From positions 152,043,048 to 152,107,047 of the forward strand of contig NC_081407.1 of assembly GCF_030272615.1 (NCBI RefSeq): a stretch of DNA of 64,000 bases, written 5' to 3'. The DNA is from Cryptomeria japonica (lineage: Eukaryota; Streptophyta; Pinopsida; Cupressales; Cupressaceae). Below, one piece after another: positions 57,225-64,000 of this stretch (position 1 is the first letter of the stretch; the number at the start of each line of letters is the position of its first letter). Position numbers and translations under genes: made by a program. The notes under the pieces were generated by a model, which was given only the letters and a program-made list of their open reading frames with translations, did not search any database and had not been told where the DNA came from.

Positions 57225-57545
57225 TCACTGTTCATCACAAAATGTTGCTTATTATCCTAGTGCTTCTATCTATCATATGATACTCTATCCTAGTGACACT
57301 CACTATTCATCACAAAGTGTTGCTTCTATCCTAGTGACACTCACTGTTCATCACAAAGTGTTGCTTCTATCCTAGTGGTACTCCCTGTTCATCACAAAGT
57401 ACTACGTGTTCTTGCACTCCCTGTTCATCACAAAGTACTACGTGTTTTGCACTCCCTGTTCATCACAAAGTGCTGCTCTTTTTGGTACTCCCTGTTCATC
57501 ATAAAGTACTATGTCTTGGTACTCACTGTTCATCACAAAGTGCCT
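57225..57545. repeat. Minisatellite with core GTTCATCACAAAGT
   Basis: About eight copies of the core are spaced 33-45 bp apart with variable linkers (CCTAGTGACACTCACT, ACTACGTGTT). A roughly 75-bp segment (GCTTGAGTGTATCCTCT...) is also duplicated at about 57575-57630 and 57680-57740. Reading frames through it are repeat translations. Confidence 0.88.
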
Positions 57546-57749
57546 CGATCTATCATATCCTAGGGCCTCTGCTTGAGTGTATCCTCTTGAGTAGTTTCCT
57601 AATTGGCAACGTATGTTCTATCACAGAATTGTCAATCCTAGCCCTATTTGCTATCCTAGTCTTCCCTAGAGGACCTGCTTGAGTGTATCCTCTCAGTAGC
57701 TTATCCAATTGATAGGGTATGTTCATCACAGAACTGTTGATTTGACCTT

Positions 57750-58015
57750 GAAGACATAAACGTGCCTTCATGACATAAACGCGCTTATAGACTGCACAAA
57801 CGTGCCTTCTCTGCACAGACACGCCTGAAATACACAGACGTGCCTATGCTCGCCTGTCCTGCACAGACATGCCCACATTTCACAAACACACCTGCACAAC
57901 GCAGACGCGCTCGCATCTGGCACAAACGCTTTTCCCAGCATAGATGCGCCTGGCACAAACATAGATGCGCCTAGCTAACCTAGACGTGCCTGGCACCAAT
58001 GCAGACATGCCTACA
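57750..58015. repeat. CACAGACGTGCC-type degenerate array
   Basis: About fifteen degenerate units (CACAAACGTGCCT, CACAGACACGCCT, GCAGACGCGCTC). They are the reverse complement of the GCGTCTGTG array in the element's 5' leader. Confidence 0.85.
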
Positions 58016-58532
58016 CATTTTTGACATTTTTTGACATTATCCTAAAGTGCATTTATTGCACTATCTAAGATGCATTAATGACAACAATTAATGCAACAAA
58101 GTACAAAGAAGTTTTGTGGTACTCATCGGCTCTCCTGCATCTGCTGGCCTCTGAAATCGGCGAACATGATCAAATCTGTGAACCAATGCCATTGTTGCTG
58201 ACTATTGCTACTCTATTCTCTCTGCACTTTGATCTGTTGGATGTATGGATGACAATGAGGATGTGTTCCCTCGTGGTCTATCTTATAGACTACCCTAGCC
58301 CTCGTTTCCCGAGTCAGTCTTCTTTATCCCGTGACTTTGTCACTCTATCCTATCTGGTCAGTCCATTCTAGCATTTCTTTCTTATCAAGAGATTGTTTGC
58401 GATCTTTCCAGACATTTTCATCCAATCTCTCGAGGGGGCATATCATTCCCATCTTGGGGCAACTTTGTATCAGTTTATTTTATCTTCTTTGAAACAACGC
58501 GACAAGCTGCATTGTCTTAAAGAGGGGCAAAA

Positions 58533-59310
58533 TGTAGACACCTAAAATTGTCATGTCTAATTAAATAAATATTTTTATTTATTTAATTATTTTAGTGTAA
58601 TTCTTCTATTAATTAAATAAACCTTTATTTATTTAATTAATTCATTTATCCTCTTCTAGCCTTATTTCTCATTTAAATAAATACATTTATTTATTTAAAT
58701 TATCCTTTTTCCTAAATTAAATAAATATCTTATTTATTTAATTGATCCCACTTCCTCTATTAATTAAATAAATTTTTATTTATTTAATTAATTCATTAGC
58801 CTTTTCTACCCATGACACATGTCATTCATCTCTTAATTCATACACTACCTACCCTCTCATTATTTTATTATTTCTTTTACCTACCCTCTAATCATAGCCG
58901 ACCATTTATCTTTTACACCTCAATCTTAGCCCTCCATTTCATATAGTGTCTTCTATATAAGGAGATGCTTCCTTCATTATCAAACCGTCGATGATTATTC
59001 GACTACACTGTGCTTTTGAACTTTCATATGCGATCCTACTTGCAACCACATTTCCGTTCTTTGTTGAGCTCTTGTGCACATATAAAATCTGAGAGCAAAT
59101 ATATCAAGCAAGATCAATGAAGATAGGAAGAATGGAGATTCAAACCCTATTGGACATGTGATGGTATAATCTTTGTGATGTCATTTGATTTGCATTGTCT
59201 TAGGTAATTTTCATATGTTATGGTGGATCTTTGTTGTTGTTAGGCTAGGGTTTTGTGGTTGAATTCATTTAGTCTTTCATCATTGTTGTTATCCATTTTC
59301 ACCATATACA
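58533..59310 (+). repeat. Element E 3' LTR
   Basis: Partner of 48151-48930, with all five AT palindromes retained (58558-58795). TATATAA at 58954-58960. Confidence 0.95.
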
Positions 59311-59392
59311 ACATGTTTTTCAATTAGTTGCCAAACCCTCAAGGGATTTTTCTTCAGTTAGATGAAGAGTCTCCTACCGGTGGAGTGTTACT

Positions 59393-60466
59393 CTATTCTA
59401 CGGGTGGAGGAGTATTCCCATCAACATTTTGATCTGAATTTCTGATCCATTGTTTTGAGAATTCTTGCTTTACCTCTTCAACCTTTTCTTTACCCTTCAG
59501 GCTAGGACCTTTGTTATTTGTCAGTGATGCCTTACTTCTACAAAATTTTGCAATATGTCCAATCTTGTTACAAGCATAACAAGTCACATTGTTTTTTTGA
59601 ATAGCTTTCCCATATCCTATGCTAGTATGTGTTCTGCATTGATTAGATAGGTGTCCAAATCTTCCACTAACATAACATCTTACATTCATTCTGCAATTTT
59701 CTGAATTATGACCAACTTTGTTGCATTTAGAAGATTGATCGGTGGGTGTATTAGTGTTCTGATAATTTCTAGATCTACGCTGATTTTCTCTATGACCATA
59801 CTTGTTATAGTTAAAGCATTTGCCATTAAATTTGTAAACATTAGGTTGTCTTACCAGTTTATTATGATCATGTTTGTTTGCAATACCGAAGCTTTCACCA
59901 ACTTCAAAGCCAAGGCCATTTGTATCACCATTAGGTTTCTGATTCTTCAGCATGTCAACAAGTTCTTCTGAACTGTTCTTGAATTTCTCCTTGTGTTTAT
60001 TTGCAGCAGTCAGTTCATTCTCCAAGGTTCCTTTTTGTCTCATGAGTTCAGTTATGTCATTTTGTGTGTACATCAAATATGTCTTCAACATATAATTTTC
60101 ATGACTAAGTTTTGTGTTTTCATTTCTAACATCATTTAGTCTTCTAACCAAATCATCTTCATTCTTCTTTCTATCTTCAATTTCTTTACAAAATCTCATA
60201 GTAATATCTTGCATCTCATTCTTCATTGTACTATTCTCTTGTCTCAATTGGTTCACCAGATCATTAAGAGTTTCCTTTTCATCTTCCTCATTATGCATCT
60301 TTTCACAAATTTCTCTTCTTTTATTCCTTTCTATAGTGAAATTTTCTTGAAGTCCTCGAATAATATCTTGTGCAGCCTTCAGATCATCCTCAAGTTTGAT
60401 ATTCTTCACCTTTTCTACATCATAGTCTGAAAGAGTTGTTTCCAATTGCTTTCTCAAGTTTTCCAT
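59393..60466 (-). CDS. Element D ORF1: coiled coil plus four zinc knuckles, intact
   Basis: The ATG at 60466-60464 (Met-Glu-Asn-Leu-Arg-Lys-Gln-Leu) opens 357 codons with no stop, 60 nt inside the primer-binding site. Residues 1 to about 185 are continuous heptad-rich coiled coil (ERNKRREICEKMHNEEDEKE, LRQENSTMKNEM). Knuckle 1, CFNYNKYGH, has Tyr for the second Cys and has lost its last Cys. Knuckle 2 is SSKCNKVGHNSENC (first Cys to Ser), knuckle 3 CYVSGRFGHLSNQC (second Cys to Ser), and knuckle 4 CYACNKIGHIAKFC is complete. It should dimerise and bind nucleic acid. No capsid or protease domain is fused. A Gag-like packaging role is my inference from position and knuckles. Confidence 0.88.
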   Translation of the reverse strand: MENLRKQLETTLSDYDVEKVKNIKLEDDLKAAQDIIRGLQENFTIERNKRREICEKMHNEEDEKETLNDLVNQLRQENSTMKNEMQDITMRFCKEIEDRKKNEDDLVRRLNDVRNENTKLSHENYMLKTYLMYTQNDITELMRQKGTLENELTAANKHKEKFKNSSEELVDMLKNQKPNGDTNGLGFEVGESFGIANKHDHNKLVRQPNVYKFNGKCFNYNKYGHRENQRRSRNYQNTNTPTDQSSKCNKVGHNSENCRMNVRCYVSGRFGHLSNQCRTHTSIGYGKAIQKNNVTCYACNKIGHIAKFCRSKASLTNNKGPSLKGKEKVEEVKQEFSKQWIRNSDQNVDGNTPPPVE

Positions 60467-60524
60467 CTCTACCGGTGTCAAGATCTTCCTTAAGCTATTA
60501 GGCTTTCGAAAATAGAGGTCCAGA

Positions 60525-60537
60525 CTTTGATACCAAT
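60525..60537 (-). other. Element D primer-binding site
   Basis: The minus strand reads ATTGGTATCAAAG directly after the LTR, the same variant as element F. Confidence 0.92.
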
Positions 60538-60552
60538 TGTTAGGATTCCCAA

Positions 60553-60583
60553 AGATACTGAGAGAGGGGGTGAATCAGTATCT
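60553..60583 (-). other. Poly-C-loop hairpin (gamma) in element D LTR
   Basis: A perfect 9-bp stem AGATACTGA/TCAGTATCT surrounds TTCACCCCCTCTC, about 15 nt from the LTR end and 30 nt from the primer-binding site on the transcript strand. Confidence 0.78.
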
Positions 60584-60717
60584 GACCGGTTAGATAATTT
60601 TCTTAACTTATAACATGAAAAGTATATTAAAACTGTGTACCGGTAAACCAAAAATAATGCAGCAAATAACAACAACAACCACAACATGAAAAGCACACCA
60701 TAACACAATATTTTAAT

Positions 60718-60763
60718 GAGGAAACCCGGTGTGGGAAAAACCTCGGTGGGATTTATGACCCAC
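60718..60763 (-). other. Alpha/beta double hairpin with facing U-runs in element D LTR
   Basis: On the minus strand: GTGGG, 8-nt loop, CCCAC (alpha), then GAGG, TTTTT, CCC, ACACC, GGG, TTT, CCTC (beta). The GAGG/CCTC stem replaces GTGG/CCAC of B, F and I and CATGG/CCATG of A, so pairing is kept. The U-rich internal loop between two G-C stems has the layout of ENE elements. Confidence 0.7.
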
Positions 60764-61340
60764 AATATTCACTTACTAGCCAATAAGGGAATAATACCCG
60801 TTTACAATAGGGGCCTGCACATGCAGGAAGACCAAGTGCCTAGAGCTCACTACTCAGTTACAAAAGAAGTCACACTGACTTACAAAATTGGATTATACAA
60901 ATCCAATGTCTTATACTGCTTCAGATCAGCATCTGCTATGCTAGATTCAGTACCGGTTTAAGCTCTACAATATACATAAACCCTTATCCTAATAATTCAC
61001 ACATTAGGTCTGCTATCTTCCTTTCATACTTCGCATTATCTCTTTTTTTTAAATGATCTACAATGATCTCATACATATATGAGTCATATTACAATTCACC
61101 ATGTCGGCTTACAAAAGATTTTACAATTAATTACAAAAAAAATTTATACAAAATTCCTATCAGCCATGGTGTCAGTAATCTTCCTTTTCGATGTCGGTGA
61201 TCTGTATGTCGGTGTAGAGTCTGTCGGTGTCGGTGCTTATGCTTTCCTATCGGTATCACATGATTGTGAGGTTGTCATCAATGATAATACCTTCAATCAC
61301 CTACACTTTCTCATTGGAGTGTGCATTTGCCAACACCTAC

Positions 61341-62229
61341 TTGGTCCAACCAACTTTTTACCAAATTTTCAAGGAAGCAAGATATTGTGATTTTAATACA
61401 AATTACAGAAGGATATGGGAATTGGAGATGTCTAGATATGTGAAATAAACCTTGAAGGTTGAAATAAGACACACTTAGGATGTTTGAGAAGATGATTAAT
61501 TGAAAGAACAAAAAAAGGGCACACTTAAGGGCCGAATTTTATGATGTTTAGAAGTACAACAAGAGGCTTTAGATTTAATTGAGTCAATTAAATGCTTAAA
61601 GGAAAATTTGAAATTGCACAAATTAATTTAATTTTAAAAAATTAGGGTTTGCTGCATAAACCACTTAATTTTAAAAATTTGAATGTTGCAAGATGGGAAA
61701 TTGAATTTTGAAATCGAAGCAAGGACTCAAATCTGAAAATTAATTCAAAATCTACACAATCCACAAGTTCAATTTTAAAATTAAAGATTAGGGTTTTGTT
61801 TTTATTTAACCACTTGATTTTAAGTTTTTTTTTAAATTGAACATGTAAATGAGAACTTGAATTGTAAAATTGAAGAGTTCTCAAATCTGAAATAGTCAAT
61901 CCAATTTAGACAAATCACAAGCTCAATTTTGAATCTAGAAATTAGTGTTTTTGTGAATTTAACCTCTAAATTTTTTAAAATTGCAAGGAAATTAAACTTG
62001 TAATTGAAAATTTGAATTGTAAATTGCATATACTCAAATCTGAAAACAAAAATAAGAATTAAGGGTGTGAGGAGTTGGGTTCACCAAAATGTAAAGGTGA
62101 ACTCTAGTTGTGAAAGTGATGTAACAATTAAGCGCATAAGCTAAATTTTTCAAAAAAGATTGCAAATATGAATTAATTAATTGCATATGAATCAAATCTG
62201 AAAATGAAAATCAAAAGCAAGCATAGGAC
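61341..62229 (-). other. Element G leader, distal part
   Basis: AT-rich, non-coding, continuous with 42885-43392 before D was inserted. It shows degenerate blocks with TTAGGG or AATTAGTG and AACCACTTAATTT (near 61640, 61795 and 61945). Confidence 0.65.
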
Positions 62230-62247
62230 ACGTCGGGTTCACCAAAA
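62230..62247 (-). other. Element G primer-binding site
   Basis: The minus strand reads TTTTGGTGAACCCGACG next to the LTR. The TGG start fits a tRNA CCA end. The tRNA is not identified; it differs from the initiator-Met site of the copia-type elements. Confidence 0.75.
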
Positions 62248-63459
62248 TGTAAAGTGGAAAATTGGGGAGCTTAGCAAATTCACCACAGGGAAGGAGAATT
62301 CACTAAGATCAATTTTCACTTTGGGGGACTTTACATTCAAAAGAGGGGATAAATCTACTAGATCCAATCCTAAATGATACAAGGACTAAATACTAAATAG
62401 ATTGATTGTATTTGGAATGTGATTGACCCTCTTTTGTAAGTTGACTAGTTGAATTAAGACTAAGTATTATAAATGAAGACAAATATGAGAAAACAACAAG
62501 TTACAAATTCAGGATTTCATCGTGCACCTGGATATATGAGAAGTTTGAGATGATTTAGAGCTGCTTTTCAAAATCTGCCAAAAGTTGCAGGGACCATGTG
62601 TCCAGACCAGGTCGCCCTCCTATCGGTCCTCCAAACTTTCCACGCGTCGAAAAGGGTTTTTCCGTCTATGCAAAGAAAGCTTAATTCTAGAAGAACAACT
62701 AAGCACCTGCTTCCTGCACACAGAAGAAAAGGGAAATGTGTTGGGAATAGGGGTTTGCCTTTAGGTCAAACCCTAGTTTTGGAATTAACCAAGTGGTTGA
62801 AATAATGTAATTGAAATGACTGAAAGTAGAAATCCTCATGTTTGAGGGGATGTTGAATTGACTAAAAATGAAATGTTTGTACCTCCTTGTGAAGTTTTGC
62901 TTACCTCCACATGGAATTATGATTTCATGAATTAGAATGATGATCTCCTCTTCAATACTTGAAATCTTGACTCTATTGCTACTCCAAAGCTTGAAGGAAG
63001 ACTGAAAATGCTCAATTGATCTTGAATGCTTGAATGTTTGATCTCTTGAATGCTTGGATACTTGATAATGGTTGTGGATATATCAAATGAGAGGAGAAAT
63101 CCCTCTTATATACTTGCCCATAGGATTAATTGATTCATTTTCTGACATGAGCCAATATACAAGGGATTTTCCCACTTCAAATTTGAGATAGGTCAGGAGG
63201 AGGGGCCCAAGACAGGTCCACATTAAGGGGGACCAGGGAGCCATGCCCTAGTCCTAGTGAGGACCAGGGTGCCACGCCCTGGTCTTGCCCTAATTTGGGG
63301 TAGGATCAAGGTGGCAGCTTAGTGCATTACTAATTTTAATGGTGTTTTTAACATGTGTGAGCATAATCAGGTCTTTGATCAGGCCAAGGGGCGCAAACTC
63401 TAAGGCAAAGACCCAAATGCAGTCGAAAATTGCAAGGGGTACAATTATAGGATGTTACA
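62248..63459 (-). repeat. Element G 5' LTR
   Basis: Partner of 22532-23699, about 44 bp longer owing to a duplication near 63230-63290 that repeats GGACCAGGG...CCCTGGTC. TATATAAG on the minus strand at about 63105-63112. Ends TGTAAC...TTTACA on the minus strand. Confidence 0.94.
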
Positions 63460-63464
63460 ATTCC

Positions 63465-64000
63465 TAATTTAATTAACTTACATCTTCAAGATCATGACCT
63501 TTATGAAGTCTTACACACTATATTCTCATAGTGTGCAATGAGGTCTTTCACTTGATTTATAGGTGAAAGTACCAAAATAACTAACTGGCCATATAATTTA
63601 TATAATAAATCAAAGGGCTTTTGATAGAAGATTATTAAATTAAAAAGTATCTTTGAGAAAATCCCATATTTCAACTATGTGCTAGGTGGTGTCACAAGTA
63701 CATCTGGGTTATGTTCAATTGAACACCTTGAAAATTTTGAGCATTTATTTTGGTGTTTCTGAATTTAGGCCCAAAAGTGGTATTCACTTATGTACTTTAA
63801 CCCACATAGTCTAAAATGATAGTTTTGAAGGATCTCAAATTTTAATTAGGATCACCTTTAGTATTGTAAATTAAAATTAAGATAACAATAACCACTAGGT
63901 AAAAGTGGCAAGCCACAAAAATATATATATAAATAAGAAACTGATTCAAGAGCTCAATAGGGAAAGAACCAAGAAGAAAACCCAATATCCTTGCTCAGAT
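63465..64000. other. Flanking DNA, nothing recognised
   Basis: AT-rich sequence continuing the pre-insertion locus from 22526. An (AT)n run lies near 63920-63931. No gene or repeat partner was seen. Confidence 0.5.

Larger units (their letters stand above)
55296..58532 (+). other. Element E long 3' region with repeats and polypurine tract
   Basis: Non-coding. Three blocks of GGTGAAAAC followed by a GGCGCC or AGCGCC word lie at about 55369-55400, 55450-55485 and 55490-55525. A GTTCATCACAAAGT minisatellite covers 57225-57545. A CACAGACGTGCC-type array covers 57750-58015. The polypurine tract AAAGAGGGGCAAAA ends at 58532. Confidence 0.72.
48151..59310 (+). mobile_element. Element E: deleted Ty3-gypsy LTR retrotransposon inserted in D
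   Basis: LTRs at 48151-48930 and 58533-59310. The flanks read GCATG (48146-48150) and ACATG (59311-59315), a target duplication with one transition. It has a primer-binding site starting TGG at 48934, a 2.2-kb leader, Gag and protease (51172-54098), then a frame that jumps to the integrase C-terminal end (54105-55295), and a 3.2-kb repeat-rich 3' region. RT, RNase H and the integrase core are absent. By eye about 7 of the first 265 LTR bases differ, making it the youngest insertion judged so far. Confidence 0.94.
43398..61335 (-). mobile_element. Element D: non-autonomous LTR retrotransposon with intact ORF1
   Basis: LTRs are both exactly 798 bp (43398-44195 and 60538-61335). The duplication CCTAC (43393-43397 and 61336-61340) is perfect. 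It reads on the minus strand: primer-binding site 60525-60537, ORF1 60466-59393 without a stop, spacer interrupted by element E, ORF2 47885 to about 44395, polypurine tracts beside 44195. It encodes no polymerase. Without E it is about 6.8 kb. Best preserved of the B/C/D set; roughly 6 percent of the first 235 LTR bases differ by eye. Confidence 0.95.
60538..61335 (-). repeat. Element D 5' LTR
   Basis: Partner of 43398-44195. TATATGTA at about 61073-61080. It carries the best-preserved copies of both LTR hairpins (see the next two entries). Confidence 0.95.
22532..63459 (-). mobile_element. Element G: Ty3-gypsy LTR retrotransposon, split by three insertions
   Basis: LTRs at 22532-23699 and 62248-63459 and the perfect duplication ATTCC (22527-22531 and 63460-63464) bound 40.9 kb. 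Removing C, F and D with their duplications leaves about 8.0 kb. It reads on the minus strand: primer-binding site at 62230-62247, a long leader, Gag (42884-42364 continuing at 34885-33650), protease (about 33650-33090), a Pro/Lys-rich linker, then directly a non-coding 3' part. RT, RNase H and integrase are absent, so it is a deleted or non-autonomous copy. Confidence 0.94.

Noticed and set aside
57375-57682. Reading frames with repeated PVHHKVL words
   Set aside because: Translation of the GTTCATCACAAAGT minisatellite.
59708-60430. Plus-strand hydrophobic frames opposite ORF1 of D
   Set aside because: Antisense of a Lys/Glu-rich coiled coil always looks Phe/Ser/Leu-rich; not membrane proteins.

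Overview
The window is nuclear DNA of a seed plant with a large, transposon-packed genome. A gymnosperm is my guess; the sequence does not prove it. No cellular protein gene, tRNA or rRNA gene was recognised. Almost everything is LTR retrotransposon, and the plant-type primer-binding site ATTGGTATCAGAGC (initiator-Met tRNA type) recurs. Stop codons inside the old coding regions nearly all look like C-to-T or G-to-A changes at CAG, CAA, CGA or TGG codons, as expected of long-methylated, silenced DNA.

Layout. H (563-3452, minus) is a short gag-only Ty1-copia derivative inserted in a GA/CT fold-back. B (4348-19998, minus) is a non-autonomous LTR element that was later hit by a solo LTR (I, 6972-8508) and by a complete but dead Ty1-copia element A (10423-17064, plus). 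Between B and the next element lies a very old copia RT/RNase H relic (20716-21905). G (22532-63459, minus) is a Ty3-gypsy element with its 3' polymerase part missing. It was split by three insertions: C (24037-31516, plus, non-autonomous), F (34891-42363, plus, Ty1-copia with full gag-pol) and D (43398-61335, minus, non-autonomous). D in turn contains E (48151-59310, plus), a Ty3-gypsy derivative lacking RT, RNase H and the integrase core. Eight of the nine insertions have a perfect 5-bp target-site duplication; E has one mismatch.

The most interesting content is a set of three related but clearly distinct non-autonomous elements, B, C and D. Each encodes no polymerase but two proteins in the same order. 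ORF1 is a long coiled coil followed by four CCHC zinc knuckles, with no recognisable capsid domain. ORF2 is a roughly 1,050-1,160 codon protein of unknown function, with conserved N-terminal and central blocks, a variable low-complexity linker and a C-terminal helical region. I know of no described family with this pair.

B, C, D and solo LTR I share cis signals with the autonomous copia elements A and F. These are a common polypurine tract block with a second internal copy, the same primer-binding site where one is present, and two RNA structures in the LTR whose stems change sequence but keep pairing. One is a double hairpin with facing U-runs, resembling the layout of ENE (poly(A)-protecting) elements. 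The other is a hairpin with a poly-C loop next to the primer-binding site. The simplest model is that copia elements like A and F supply enzymes in trans, while B/C/D-type elements contribute their own RNA-binding ORF1 and the unknown ORF2.
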